A stretch of 64,000 nt of DNA from Acorus gramineus (GCA_030737835.1 CM060851.1:2260615-2324614); one strand, 5' to 3'; shown: positions 20,899 through 34,813, numbered from the stretch's first letter. The notes: generated by a model from the letters alone, not told the origin. Program-made: numbers and translations.

Positions 20899-23800
20899 TT
20901 AGACTGAAACTGGTGGCTGATCTTGTTGATCTTGTTTATCTGTGCCATGAAATTTCCTCCCAGCTTCAACTGCTTCCCTATAAACATTTTAACAGTGATA
21001 AAGGAATTGGTTGAAATGAGAATAAATTAGTGTGGAATTATTTATTTTCACATTAACAAAGAAAGCTGAAAACTTCTATCCTATAAATATGATTCGCTGA
21101 ATCCGTTTCATGCATAGAGCTAGCACATCATGATATACAACAATATTGTCTACTAGTTTTTCTTTCTATATAAAAAATTGGTTTGTAATTAAGAAAATGA
21201 ACCATGAAAAAAAAAAGGAAAGCAAAGCAATATACTCAGAACAAAAATGCAGATACTCAAGCATACACTTCAAGCATATATAAATTCATAAAACATTTTT
21301 TTGGTGATGAAGGGCCCATAATTAGTTGAGAGAGCCCTAATTAGACATAATAACGAACAAACCTTGCGCATCAAATAAGCCTGGGGGATTCGAACTCAAA
21401 ACCTATGTGGAGCAAACTCATGGCTCTAACCAAAGAGCAAACACCATTTGCAATTGAAAATTTAAAACCCGTGATTTGACCCTTCGAGTCATGGGTCAAG
21501 TTGATCCTTGAAGTGGAGCCTCCTTCCACCATTATGGGGGACACATGATTTTGGTAGTTATTATGAGGGTTTTCTATATTTGGTTTATACTCAATTTATT
21601 GTAGTATCACTGTGTTGAATTTTTTATGTTCATTTTTAACACTTGTTCGGAGGTCCCTGGTCTCCCTTTCGTTCGGGGGGTTTTCTAAACACCTTCTCTT
21701 TCTTTTCTTTTTTTTTTAAAAAAAGTGTATGTCAAAGGATGACAATGTATTTCAGAAAAATCCAGGGAACTTTAGTTCATAAAGATGTAAATCTTTCCTC
21801 TCTATTTTGGATGCTTTCGGCATTCTCTTTCTTTTTTGATAAAATGAAGGCAGGATCTCTACCTTTCATAAATATATAAAAAAAGATTATCTTTCCAAGA
21901 ATATATGTTTCTTATGCGAGCGATCATAGTATCTGCACAGTAGAATTTAGCATAACCTTGTACGATTAATTGACTTTTATCATACATCTGTGAGATAAAG
22001 TTAATGTAAAATTTTGCACTGAACAAAAAAATACGAATCTCATGGCATTATGGCAATGGGTATATATATTTGATGTCTGATCAGTTTTGCTCAGTGGTGT
22101 ATTCAGCTACATGTTCAAGAGAAAAAGAAAAAAAAGAACACAATATAAATGGATATCTAAACCACCCATGATTTACTGATATGGATATCTTTATTTACAG
22201 GTTCTCTAATTTTAGTACATTCAAATGAGATTATCAATCAAGGTTGCACTCTTCTGAAAATCAAACAAGTGAAAGATTTGTTTTCCATCAACGAAGCACA
22301 AAAGAAATCAGGTGTGCACCAAAGAAAAAGTGTAAGATTGGATAAGAACCTGAATGCATCTACAAGCTCCTTGTTTTCAGGTTCAAGCTCGACTCCCTCA
22401 TAGAAAGCATTTGCTGCTTCATCAAATCTCTACAATACAAAAATCACGCGGAAAATAACTACTACAAACAATACAGGACTCCAAGGATACTAATATTGAT
22501 AGACAATGGAATGGAAGAAACATACTTGTAATAAACGCAGAGCTGCACCTTCCCTGTAGCAAGCTTTTGCCCAGTCTGGTCTCAGCTCTCTGCAAGATTT
22601 TGCATCAGCTAGGGCTTGTTCTGCCTGTCCCAATCGCATCCAACAAAGGCTTCTGTTGGAAAATAGCGTTGCTTCATTTGGGTCTAGGTCAATTGCCTGG
22701 AGTAAAACCAAGTTTCTTTTTTGAGATAAACAGTAGGTGAGCACCCTTATATTGATAAAAGGTGAATGCCCAAAGAAAAGTACAAAGATGCAAATAAAAG
22801 AAAACAAAGATCCCAAAAGGAGCCCAGGAGTAAAATCAAGTTTGAATTGTGAAAACATACAAGCACAAGCATAGATCTGAAAAACCCATGGTGCTGCCAT
22901 GTGAATCTAGTGACAAAAATGCAAACCCAAATACTTCGCACTGTGGATGTACAACCATTAAAAATTCAAATACATCAGACAACCACAAATATCAAAGTTC
23001 TTGATACTCTGTTGATATGTTGATCAATATAGTAAAAACTCAAAAAAATGTCAATTGTGTGATTTTTAAAAATGTCAATGTCAGTACTGGCGTGCAGTAG
23101 TCTCCTTCAGCAGGCAATATGTCACATACAAAGCATATCACTCACCAACATTTTCAAACCCTAAAAAGGGATGGGAGAGAGAGAGAGTGTGTGTGTGTGT
23201 GACATAACAAGGAAAAAACTATCAGGAAGTAAAAAGTGCTTTATAGATGAATTAAAAAGTGCAAAATGGTTGGATTAAAGAAGTTTCTTTTCAACAGGAA
23301 AGTGATTCTAAGGCCACCTATCAGCTCTAATGCATTATGGGGGGAGATCATATTTTCTTTACCATGCATAATTGCATATACAAATATACAATATAAACCA
23401 ATATGATGCATCACTCATAAAGAATATGATTGAAAGAATTTTATAATCTAATGAATGACTTGGAAGTATATTTGGGACAGTAATCCTAGGAGAAACTTCT
23501 AGAGATCCACTGAGTATTCTCAGACAATATTAATGCATTTTAAAGCACATTATAATGTCTCCATAACGATTAATCAATGAGTCACGAATATCTTTATCGT
23601 TTCTTTAGACTACATTGTCTATTAGTAGGTTTCTCTATATAAAACTAAATTAGTTCTGAATAAATCTGCAGTTTCATGTCTCAAAACCTTTTTCCTGACA
23701 TGTTTCGCTTTAAACTTTCTATTTCGTACCCAATGCTTTCATATAATTGATTCTTCAAGTTACATGATCCAATGGATCCAACCATAAGGGAAATACCTGT

Positions 23801-26800
23801 GTATAGGCATCCACAGCTGCAAGATAATCCTTTCTTTTAAAGGCATCGTCTCCTCTTGATTTGGCTTCCAAGGACTTCACCTTTGCCTCAGGTGCAGCCT
23901 AATATTTTTCAGGGGACAAAAGAGTTATCAGAAATATAACGTCAACTGAAGTTACCATTTAATACCATGTTGAAGTTTGTACTCATAATAAAGTAAGTTA
24001 TTGTCTTATTTTCCCAATATTTAAGTATTTACCTTCCAGTACACTTTGTAAAGAGAAACACATCATGGGATTCAATGACTAATTAAAGAACCACAAGCAA
24101 AATGCTACAGATATTCTCATAGGTATTAGCAATGTTTAATTGCTAGTCAATGTGTTATAAAATTCAATAAAGCAAAAGATTGGGAAAGGTGAAGTATAAT
24201 ATGTTTAAAAAGGAAGTTTCTCTGTGCAAATCTTCAACATATATGACACTAAGATACATGGTGAATTACATGATATTTAACAAATATTGCTCCAGGAGAA
24301 GGGAGTTCAAGATTAACTCAAGTTATGTGTACTTTAATCAGATTATGGTTCATTGAAACTGAGAAAAGATATGCCTGTGTCAAAACACCACCAACCTTCT
24401 GAAATTTGCCAAGAATGGCATGCATATAACAAGAGGCTAAATAAAAAATCTCCATAGTAGTTTACTTTCCTTGGCACTAATTTTTTTTTACAAAATTATT
24501 TACAGAGCACGTTTATAAGAATGGTGGCAGGGAGATCCATGCAAGTAACACCTAGGATAGCTTATTCTGCAAGGATAAATATTCATGATGCTTTCTTCAT
24601 GAAACTGACTTATTCGCACCACTGATTTTACTCAAAATCAAACATGCGTATCAAATTCTAGATCCCAGACTGACCACTTTGAAATCTGACAATTATCGAG
24701 GAACCATTCATTATTTAGTCAATAATCACACCAAGAATACGGTGTTTCTTAAATCCTACTTGCATAACACTATAACACTCACTCAATGATTGCATATGTC
24801 TACAAGAACCATTCAAAAAACTGCAAATTTGCATAGTCATAATGCCATATGTTCAGAAAATAGAATATCAAGAAACATGAATCATTTGCATCCCTTTGAA
24901 GAGTGAGCAAAAAGATTTTTATTCATCTGATTTTTCATCTTGACCGGGCTTTCAAGTGTACAGATAAAGTATTATGAAATATGTCCAAGTTTGAGTGAGA
25001 TGCATTGGAATATGTTGTACATCACAGGGATAGAGAAGTACAGAAACTCAGCATACCTCAACAATATCAGGCTTTTGAAGTTTGGTCAATGTTGAAACAT
25101 CAGTGCCCTTCACATCTCCCTGAATATTGCACAAATTTAAGTTATAACAGTGAAGGTCAATTAACTAGGTAAAAGGGGATAAAAATAGCAAAGGTGGTGG
25201 CAGTATTTGATGTTCTGATGCTTGTACCAAGTCAGCATCCACCATGTCACACAACCCACGCTCAGATGGCAAACAGATATTAATTAGATGCTCCTTCGAA
25301 GTGGCAGGTTATACTGTATTATAGTGAATAGATCAATAAACAAGGTTTAAAAAAACTCAAAAAAGCCAAGGCAGTTGCAGTCAATGATTAGTTTATCCAT
25401 GTAGCACAGCCAGCAGTTGGATAGTAACACCAGAAGATGGACACTCTTAATACATAACAATTCAACTAGATGTTATTACATATTTTTACGTGTTATCATC
25501 CTGGACCACATGTGCACAAGCCTTGATGTGGTACAATGTGAATAAAATTAAAAATACTGCATGTGTTGATTATTTGTTTATACAGTTATAATACTACTTT
25601 ATGCAACTTATTGTCCTTCCTTCTCATACCATTTCCTGATTATATGACTGTATTTTTTTTCCATATCCATATCCGGTAATGTTGGATGGAAAAAGTAATT
25701 GAAATGGTGAAACAGACATTTTCAATACATTATACATCTCAAAACAACAAAAACAGATCAGATTACCTGAGCTTTGTTTGATTCCGCTTGCATATACTCA
25801 ATTAATCCATTGACAGTCCACTCTGGAAGACCTTGAATTGGAGATGTCAAAGGGAAGAGAACCTCAACAGCTTCACGGTTACCTCTTATAGCAGCAACTT
25901 GGACAGGTTTCAGGCCATCCTATGATTATTATTAAAAGAAAGAATTCATTGTGTGTTCTACTGCCTACATCACAATAGTATTGATGAAGATGATTCAACC
26001 ACAACTAGTAAAGATAAATGCCAAGCAAGTGATAGATAATGAATATGAAGAAAAATATGAACATCTTCATACATTAAAAAGCGACACACATGGATACCCT
26101 CTTTATATTCACTTGTATTATTTTCACTTTTTTCTTATTGGTAAGCTTTCCTTATTATCCTGGTTAAATCTCCCCTATCAGCAGGTGGTAACGCCCAAAC
26201 CCAGGTTCCCTCGGTGAAGAGGGGGTACCTCTACCATCCTACCAAGATGAGCTTTGGTAAAATAATAACTATTAAATAATTTGGGGTGCAACACGAGGAC
26301 TTCCAGGAGGTCGTCAATCCTAGTAGGATGCATTAGTGTTGGTATGATAGCATCTCTCTATTATTTTCACTTTGTTATAGCAAAGTAGCAAACCAAAATG
26401 AAATCACAGGTCAGGATCGATAATATACTAAACTGAATCACTTAATTGGTAACATCACAAAATCGAAAGGTATATATCAATTAAGTGATTTAAAAAATAA
26501 TGACATGTCAATGTCGACATGTAACTAATTAGTTCTGACATACAATATATGATCATTGAGTGCGCCATGTGTTCACTCACCAACCTTTTCAAATCCTAAA
26601 AAAAAGACGAGAATGATGCCACAAGGGAAGCCACGTGGAAAAAAAATCAAAGACAGTGTTGACAGAGGAGGAAGCAGAGAGAGAACTGAAAAAGGCTATG
26701 GAAATGGCTAAGCCAAGTTCTTCTCTTCATCAAATTCTTGTTCTTTTCTCATTAATTTTGGCATTTTCAAAACTTTGAAAGGGGCTTATCAATGGTTATT

Positions 26801-29800
26801 TTTATAATAACCAATTTTGCGATTAAACCGCCAAAATTGATATATTGATATCTCGAACCGTATTGATGATATTGTTCATAAAGTGGTTGGTAAGTGCGTT
26901 CGTAAAATATGTTTATATTGTTACTAAGAAATTTCCAATTTGAAATTAAATGCACTGTAATTTCTCTATTTCCTTTGATCTCCAACAAAGTCATTTTTGT
27001 TGATCCTTGACTGTACATCTCCAACCCTTACGATGGTACAACCCATACAGGGGTGTATAATGCCCATCACTTTCTTGTAAGCTGATATATTGTTTTTTTC
27101 TTCTTTTCTTTGAGAGAGAGAGTGGTAGGCATCCAGCCTTTTATTAAGAAGTGAATGCCCAAACACAAAACAAATTACATCAGAAAAGGAGAAAATGAGA
27201 GCTCTGACTAGCTAACTCGTAGGAGAAGAGGTTTCTACTAGAGCCTAGAGGTCAGCAAATCTCCCAATCCACCAGCACTATTATTTAATTACAAATTTTT
27301 CCCTGGCATACATCGCAAAACTTGACCCTGTGTGGAAAATATTATAAATGGACAAAATTATCTTCTGTACTAAAATTTTTTTATATAAATATTGCGAAGC
27401 GCTTCAGGGTTTGGACGACCCTAATCCATGATTTATAAACTAATCAAATGCCACAAATTATCAAAGAAAAAAGATCCCCAAAATGACTAAATAGGACGGA
27501 AAGTCATAATTCGAGGTAAGGCCTATCAGATGTCACACCTCCCAATAAAAGTAGGCAATGATTTAAAAAGTGTTAGGCAGGCACTAGGCAAAGGCCTAGT
27601 CCATACCAAAACGGAAGGGAAGTCAGCGTTTAGGGGTTATTAAGGGATAAAAGCTAACAGGTCAATATCCACTAAGGCAGGCACAAGAGTCCAGCCACTA
27701 GTCAGGTGCTTAGCAGCCCAAGGTGTAACACTAGGCTAAATGCTTAGGTGGACTCTTAGGCAGGCGCCCAAAACACATTACTTTTTTGGAATTAGGTGAG
27801 ACAGAAAGTTGATAAGCAACGCAAATACACTATCATGCTACAAAAGGAGCAAAAAAAGGTTCCTCAATGATAATGGAGAAAGAACATTTGCACAAACCCA
27901 AATCTTGAAACGGGGACCTCTGAGGAGATGCAAGGGCTAAAAGAGTTTATAGTTATAAATTTCTTCTTAGACTGACTCCAACTCAGAATTTTTTATTTAT
28001 TATTTATTTTATTTTGGAGAGGTTATAGAAACACTACCACCAAATTCATTATAATTGGGGTACTTCCAGCAAAAAAAATCTATTCTTAAATCTGGAGGAA
28101 AGAGATGATGTTTTTTTGAAAGTTAAGGATATCTGCCCCGACTATCACTTACTGAACTCCTGAGACATGCAAAGGAATGGATGATGGTAAAAACAGGGAC
28201 TCTATTGACAAGCAGGCATAAAATCCCCCGGTTGATAACATTTATTAGCTTCCCACAATAATTCAAGAACATATGATAACATGAATTCTTGTTACACAAT
28301 TTTACATCCAATATTTTACATGACAAAATGCTGAAGTTTTTCAATCACTGAGAGATTTGATGTATTAAATTTTTTCCCCCCCAAAAAAAAAAAACACCAT
28401 ATATAACAAGTAAATTCTCTAATCCGTTAGACCTTTGCGCAGGAAGATAATGTTATAGAGTGTAAATTTAACCAGATAAACATTAATGAATACTGACTAA
28501 AGCAATACTAAACAGGTTGTCCATGGTGAATATTAATACTATGTAACACATTTTAAAAATTAGGCAATGAGTAGGCACATTAGGAGAAAGATTGAAAGTT
28601 AACCTCATCACAAATATTAGGATCTGCCCCAGCCTTCAGTAAGCAGTTGAGAACTTGTGTGTCTCCCATATCAGCAGCCACATGCAAAGGAGTTGCACCA
28701 CCCGCATGTACATTCGGTTTAGCACCCGCCTATACAGAGGAAATAAGGTAGTTAATTACAGAATCTCATGTATTTATCATAAGTTGCCTATGATAACACA
28801 TAATGGAAAAAAAAACAACGGAAGCCTTAAACAAAGAATATAACTCCTTTTCTAAAAGTTGAGAATTTGGCATATAGTCCACTCAAGAACTTCCAAGTCC
28901 TCCATGAAGTTACTTATGTTGTACAAGAGGCTTAGCCTCTTTAAGTACTAGCAATAAGATTCAAGAGAAGTTTACAAAAGCATGACATTTTCAGAAAATC
29001 TAGTAATAATTCTTTGGATAATACTAGCCATATTTCTAATAAACAAATTTGCATAAATACTAAAAATTAAAGGAATCATTTCACCTGAATAAGCAGTTCC
29101 AAGCATGGAAGTGAACCAGCTGCTACAGATGACAACAATGGAGTTATGTCATCTTCAGTTTCAGAATTAGGCTGCATAAGAAACAAAAAATAAAAAAGAA
29201 ATCAGCCCATCACAGCACCAAATCGATTTAAAAAATTTTGGGAACCAGATGGCATACCATATTGTTACTAGAGCAACCAGATTAACAAGCTGAGCACACA
29301 AAAATAATTAATACATTTCGTTTTAGGCTTATCATATTTCTACACCAAAACCCTTCATACCTATTGCTATTAACTGTTGTTTAATTCACGTATTACATTG
29401 CACTTTTCATTAAATTCTGAATTGCCATCTAAATCATGTCTCATTAACAATACATGTTTTTTTAAATTATAAATATTAAACAATTTGTATATGTATTAAA
29501 TGCATAAATACATATTTTATTTGTGCAATAGATTTAAAACCAAAAAGGAAAATATCCTCGACTAGGCTTTGTTCTGATAGATTTTAATGTCAATTGTTTA
29601 TTATTTGGACTCAATTCAAATATTATGATTAGAACTCTGAAGTCTTTTGTATGTTTTGATGTTATAACACCATTGAGAGATCATGCTTTTGATTGAATAT
29701 TGGTTATTTTGCAGGTGATAAGTGATTTATCTATCTTTTCTATATTTTCTTATTCTTGAACTTAATTTAAATTGTATCAAATTGCAAATCCGTGTCCTTC

Positions 29801-32800
29801 TGAATTATGAACTGCTGACAAGGCACAAACTTTATATTTAGTGGGTTGAGAATGTTGTATACGCTGGATAAAGTTTTGTTAATGAACTTGCAATCTGTCA
29901 GTTTACTGATTTGGTGTTAAATTTGGAATGTAATGTATCATTTTGTCAAAATCTGGATTTGGTTGATTGTATCCCATGGCAGTCATGGAAAAAACGGGCA
30001 CCCATATTTTACATAATTTACCAGATGAAGCCTATCAGGAGTTGGGACACACGTGAACTTTGTACTAATCCAATTTCAAAAACTCAATTAAAGAAAAGGT
30101 CAATTAACAAGTATATAACAAAATGAATTGGAACATCATACCGCAAATACCAAGCGAGATCTAAACCACAGGATATGGCACTAGATCAGGATGATCAGCA
30201 TAGAAAAACTGTGGTGCTCCCCTCAAATACGAGGGGGATCCGGGAGTCGAGAATGGATACCATGTCAGCCAACCAAAACCATTGCATATTCTATGATACA
30301 ATACATACCAAACAAAGAGGTATGCTGAGAGTTTTCGTAAGCATCCTACTTTTAAACGCTTTACAATCTTCCTGAAATATGAGTATTTCCTCCCAAACAT
30401 GTTTTCTACATTTTCTAAAATTTAAAAAATCAAAGAATATATAAATAAGGGGGGAAAAAGTTTAGAAAAGGGGAAAAGAACAAGAAGAAAATAGAAAATG
30501 ACATTTATCATATTCCTAGTGATACACACATACATAATGTTGAAAAAAAAATGGTATAATCCAGTATGATTGGCATTGATTCTCAAAATCAAGATACCAC
30601 GGAAAATATCAGAGTGCACATAATGTGATTAAGTGAATTTCATAAGAAGTAATTCATTATGAAATAAAGCAAACAATTTAAGAGAATTTTTAGTGAGACA
30701 TTTTAGAGAACTAGGCACATAAAAATCCAACTCACATTAGCATGGTGCTCCAGAAGAACCTCCACAGCATCTCGCTGTCCATGACCGGCAGCCCAAATCA
30801 GTGGCGTACCAGCATCACTTTGCAGATCTACATCAATCTCTTTGGAGAGCAAGAGGTTCAGCAACTCTAAATTGCCTGCATACATTAAGCTTTGACATAG
30901 ATAATGAGGACAGATCAGATGATATAACAAGGAAGAAGGCAGAGAAACATAAGATGCAGAAAAAGGTATCTAACAGAAAGGGAGTCAATGTGTTAGTTTA
31001 AATATTATATCGACATAGAGTAAATTCCACCAAATAAAAATATATTGTGTAGACATATATGCTTCAATTACCAGGTAAACACAGAAGATTAGTATGATTA
31101 GAATAGTTGCAAAGCCACCATGACAGTAACTCAGTGGCTGATAGGATTTTAAATTCGGAAAAAGATACAAAAATTGCAGGAACTTTGTGAACGTACAAGA
31201 AACTAAACTAAAATTTTCAAAAACAGTTTTGAAAGAAAAAGAAAATAGAATGACAATAATTTAGCAGCATCCAAATGATTTGATTCACAAGGAAATGTAA
31301 AATAGTTCCATTTGCAAATGGGCATTATTTTGAGAATGAAACAAGCTATATAAAACAACCCCATCCTCGATAAGTTGTTTGCGTCAATAAATTTATACTA
31401 TACACGAAAATTGAGGAGAGATGGGTTTTGTCAAGCTAGAATCTCGAACATTAATATGTTTTATTCATGGAGTGATCTTAGAAAGATGATATATTTGGTG
31501 TATAATTGTCTAGGCAGCCAGGCGAGGCTTAATTATCCATGCATTTTGAAAGATTGTGCTTTTATTAATGTTAATTCCCTAATTATTCATGCATTGTTTT
31601 TCTTAACAAGTGAATTTGAAATGAGAATGCTATACTTATAAATGAAAGTATATGTATAGAAATATAGAATGTAATGTCAGTGGGAGGAAGGGAGACAAAC
31701 CTATCATCGAATTACTATTTCTACATGATGTTACTTAACTTTTTGTATCTTGTTGGACAGTTAAAAAATGAGAAAATCAATACTCTATTGATCATGATTC
31801 ATGATGCATATGGCAATTAAAATTGTTTGATTAATATATTTTAAATGAAATATTTTTAAAAAAATTATTGTTTTGATTAAATTCCAACTATTTATTTGTT
31901 TCAATCAATCATTCATAAAACATAAGCCATGTCCATTAAGCGTCTCCAAGACCCATTTATTACAACTAGGCGGGAAAGGTGATGTCTAGGCATGTATACA
32001 GTGCTCGCCTAATGAATAAGCAGACTAGACAGACGAATGCCTAGGCCCAAATGGACCACCGAGCCACCTTGGCATCACCCAGACAACTATAATTTGGTGA
32101 AAAACTAATGCAAATGAAAAAGTCATCAAAGGTTTGTGTTTAAAAGTATACTAGGGTGACTTAACACTTCAACTGTCGAACATAAATGATTATCTTTGAA
32201 TAAATAGAAATGTGGCAATCCTTTTTTCTTTTTATTTTAATGGATGTCAACCACTATTTGACAAAATTCAATAAGTACCATGACTCATGAAACACACATA
32301 ATTCTTCTTGGAAAAGTTATCTGATCTGTTCCAGCAGCATGGTGAATTGGAAATGAGAATGCTATATTTATAACTGAAAGTATATGGATAGAAATTAAAA
32401 TGCAATGTGTGTTGGGGGAAGGGAGACAAACCTATCATCGAGTTACTACTTCTACATGATGTTACTTACTCTTTTTTTTTTTTTACTTGTTGGACAGTTA
32501 AAAAATGAGAAAATCAATACTCTATGGTCATGATTCATGACGCATGGCAATTAAAATTGTTTGATTAATATATTTTAAATGAAATATTTTGATTTTCTTT
32601 ATCATGAGTCAATAAATGATATATGGAAAAAGTTTAGGTTAGCTTCTATAAGCAACACAATTAGGTTAGTTATCTATTTATATTGTTTTGATTAAATTCC
32701 AACTATTTATTTGTTTCAATCAATCATTCATAAAACATAAGACATGTCCATTAAGCGTCTACAAGATCCATTTATTACACCTATGGTGATGTCTAGGCAT

Positions 32801-34221
32801 GCATATAGGTGCTCGCCTAATGAATGGGCTGACTAGACAGACGAACGCCTAGGCCTAGATGGACCGCCTAGCCGCCTCAGCGTTGCCTAGACAACTATAA
32901 TTTGGTGAAAAACTAATGCAAATGAAAAATTCATCAAAGGTTTATGTAACAGTATACTAGGGTGACTTAACACTTCAACTGGAACATAAATGATTTTCTT
33001 TGAATAAATAGAAATGTGGCAATCCTTCTTTTTTTTTGTGAATGGGATGTCAACCACAATTGACAAAATCCAACAAGTACCATGACTCGTGAAACACACA
33101 TAATTCTTCCTGGAAAAGTTATCTGACCTATTCCAGCAGCGTGGTGCAAAGCAGTAGCTCCCATGATGCTGGAGGCAGAAGGATTTGCACCATGCTCAAG
33201 AAGATATTTTGCAGTAGCCATGTGCCCTTGTCGAGAAGCATGAATTAGAGGAGTCTCACCTGTAAAACCATAAAAGTTCAAATTACAATGGTATTTGTGT
33301 AGATGTATTTTCGTTTTAAAGCACCATTAAATGTTGCAACTCATAAAATCAACAACAGATAAGGCAGGAAGCAAAAAGGCCGAAACAGTGCCTTTAAAAA
33401 GTCAGATCTTTCAATCGATTTTTCTAATATCAATTTTAGAATATTGGTTCCAACAAGGGATTTCAATCACACTGATTTTGTTTTAAAAAAAAATTCTCTT
33501 GAAAATGGAGATTCCTCTTCTGCAATTTTTCCAAAAATTGCAGAATTGATTCTACTTTAGCTTAAAAACTTTGTTCTTTTTCTTACTTTTGAGTATAACC
33601 CACTATCAAAATCTTTTTTTTTTTAACAGCGAAAAATCACTTTAAAAAAATATCAAAATTTTAATCGATATTCATATTTTCGTTCCACGAAAAGCCTTAG
33701 CTTTCATTGGTAAAATTAACAATTTTTGCAGATCAAACATAAAAGAGCCAAAAAAACAAAAAACCATTCAATCATACCATCTTCATCTCTAACATCGACG
33801 TCGAGCTTCAACTCCTCCACCAGGTACCTGCAGACCTCGACCCTCCCCTCCCTCGCCGCGAAGTGTAGAGCCGTCCTCTTGTTGGCGTCCTTGATGTCCG
33901 CCACCGTCCCCGACAGCCCCTTCCCCTCGTCGAGCTTCTTCAACAACTCTTCATTCAAAGCAATATCAATGTCACGATCAGTGACAAAAAAAAAACACCA
34001 AAGATTCTATGTTGGCAATAATTCGCATAAAAATCACACTTTTGAATTGGTCGAGATTTCCGGTTTGAGCTGCTCCGAGGAATTGCTGCACTTTCTCTCT
34101 CGCTGTCGAAACAATATGAATGATATCAGAATAAAATAATAAATGTACGAGAGGGAGAGAAAGAGAGAGTTGTGGAGGGAAAAGTTTGACCTGCCAGAGC
34201 TCCTGAAGCGTCCGGAGCCAT
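20899..34221 (-). CDS. TPR10: ankyrin-repeat and TPR protein, TPR10-like
   Basis: Thirteen exons (high to low): 34221-34191, 34102-34040, 33948-33778, 33259-33128, 30875-30736, 29171-29085, 28729-28604, 25919-25767, 25119-25057, 23898-23797, 22696-22526, 22429-22350, 20977-20899. All have GT-AG borders and join into 465 codons plus stop. The product resembles Arabidopsis At3g04710 (TPR10, about 455 residues) from M-A-P-D-A-S to the C-terminus. Seven ankyrin repeats span about 50-290 (A-L-H-F-A-A, T-P-L-I-H-A, A-L-H-H-A-A, T-P-L-I-W-A-A, T-P-L-L-S, T-P-L-H-V-A-A). A linker follows, then three TPRs at about 333-440, with N-R-S-L-C-W-M-R-L-G typical of the co-chaperone TPR clamp. The likely role is HSP70/HSP90 binding in the cytosol. 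Large introns hold a SINE, LINE tails, a 5S relic and a tandem duplication. A telo-box (AAACCCTAA) lies next to the ATG. Confidence 0.92.
21298..21450 (-). mobile_element. tRNA-derived SINE in the last intron of the ankyrin-TPR gene
   Basis: On the minus strand: GCTCTTTGGTTAGAGCC (A-box region), GAGTTCGAATCCCCC (B box), GGCTTATTTGATGCGCA, and an end ...ATCACCAAAAAA. It is the same family as 54082-54252 and 6511-6637, and has the same orientation as the host gene. Target duplication not clear. Confidence 0.75.
22725..22830 (-). mobile_element. 5'-truncated LINE tail
   Basis: On the minus strand the sequence reads TTTGGGCATTCACC, a short AT-rich stretch, then a CACCTACTG-like end. This matches the 3' ends of LINE pieces at 27110-27260, 49080-49155 and 57880-57945. 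It lies in the intron between exons 10 and 11 of the ankyrin-TPR gene. Confidence 0.5.
23177..23203. repeat. GA/GT microsatellite
   Basis: A (GA)n run followed directly by (GT)n, in an intron of the ankyrin-TPR gene. Confidence 0.8.
26187..26264 (-). mobile_element. possible tRNA-related SINE head
   Basis: On the minus strand: AGCTCATCTTGGTAGGATGG, TAGAGGTACCCCCTC and GAACCTGGGTTTGGGCG, which has the spacing and rough composition of tRNA A and B boxes. It resembles in layout the head of the SINE at 7931-8035. There is no clear tail or target duplication, and it lies just beside the 5S-derived piece. Confidence 0.4.
26283..26355 (-). pseudogene. 5S rRNA-derived relic
   Basis: The minus strand reads ATCATACCAACACTAATGCA, then jumps to CTAGGATTGACGACCTCCTGG and ends AAGTCCTCGTGTTGCACCCC (each segment given in part). 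This matches both ends of plant 5S rRNA, including the conserved 3' end, but about 45 central bases are gone. The missing part includes the A box of the internal promoter, so it should not be transcribed as 5S. It lies in an intron of the ankyrin-TPR gene. It could be a stray 5S copy or a piece of a 5S-bearing retroelement; no such element is visible around it. Confidence 0.75.
27110..27260 (-). mobile_element. 5'-truncated LINE tail
   Basis: The minus strand reads ...TTTGGGCATTCACTTCTTAA, TAAAAGGCTGGATGCCTACC. It is the same 3' motif as 57880-57945 and 49080-49155 and is antisense to neither exon; it sits in the largest intron of the ankyrin-TPR gene. Confidence 0.55.
27540..27790. repeat. 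CTAGGC-rich degenerate repeat
   Basis: Contains many copies of CTAGGC/GCCTAG and TTAGGCAGGC-like words, as do 31960-32090 and 32770-32895 in another intron of the same gene. Such GCCTAGGC-rich sequence is common dispersed plant repeat DNA. Family not identified. Confidence 0.45.
31610..33148. repeat. tandem duplication in an intron, copying an exon end
   Basis: Unit 1 (about 31610-32343) and unit 2 (about 32344-33148) are alike over their whole length. Unit 2 has about 90 extra bases near 32590-32680. The right end of unit 2 is the 3' end of exon 4 of the ankyrin-TPR gene with its donor site (33128). Unit 1 carries a copy of that exon end near 32325-32343, with the donor GT changed to AT. 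The duplication therefore started inside the exon and ran into the intron. Confidence 0.8.
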
Positions 34222-34320
34222 TGTTAGGGTTTCAGAGGGGGGAGAACGAAGGTTTTAGTATGAAACCCTAAAAGAGTTTTTTTTATGGGGCAACCAATTT
34301 TCAAAAGCAAACCCTAATTA
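34222..34320 (-). promoter_or_regulatory. telo-boxes around the start of the ankyrin-TPR gene
   Basis: AAACCCTAA lies on the minus strand at 34224-34232, three bases before the ATG, and on the plus strand at 34263-34271 and 34308-34316. Telo-boxes are known in promoters and 5' leaders of plant housekeeping and ribosomal protein genes, where they bind MYB-type factors. Assignment to function here is inference. Confidence 0.55.
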
Positions 34321-34810
34321 AAAGGTGAATCGTAGATTTTAGTATAAAAATTATGTTTTTTAAAAAACATATAAAATAAGTTCTTTCCAGAAATCGAATT
34401 TATTTAAAATCATATTTTTTCGACATATTTTCAAACGCATCCTTAATTTAAAATTTAACATTGGACTAATTTTAATTACAAACTGACTCTGAACTATTTT
34501 TAATTTTAAAATTAAACTTGGGTTATTTCAATTTTAAATTAATCCACCGAATAAATAGATATATTAGTTTTATATACGTGTCGAATGTACATGGACCTAA
34601 ATTCATAAGACAACTATAATATATTGTTATGAAAAACACAATATATATGCAAAATGTTTATACAATATTGAACCATCAAAACAGCAATTCTTTAAAACCC
34701 GATCCGACCCAGTCGGCTGAACCGGTTAAACTTTCACCCATTTTAAATTCCAATTTTGTTTACTCTTAGGCCTAGTTTGATATAACTTTAAATTCCGATT
34801 TTGTTTACTC
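34321..34810. other. intergenic upstream of the ankyrin-TPR gene
   Basis: AT-rich. A roughly 47-base tandem copy at about 34743-34837 (TTTTGTTTACTCTTAGG) duplicates the left end of the MITE at 34814 with its flank. Nothing else seen. Confidence 0.5.
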
Positions 34811-34813
34811 TTA

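Noticed and set aside
26283-26355. Functional 5S rRNA gene
   Set aside because: About 45 central bases, including the A box, are missing.
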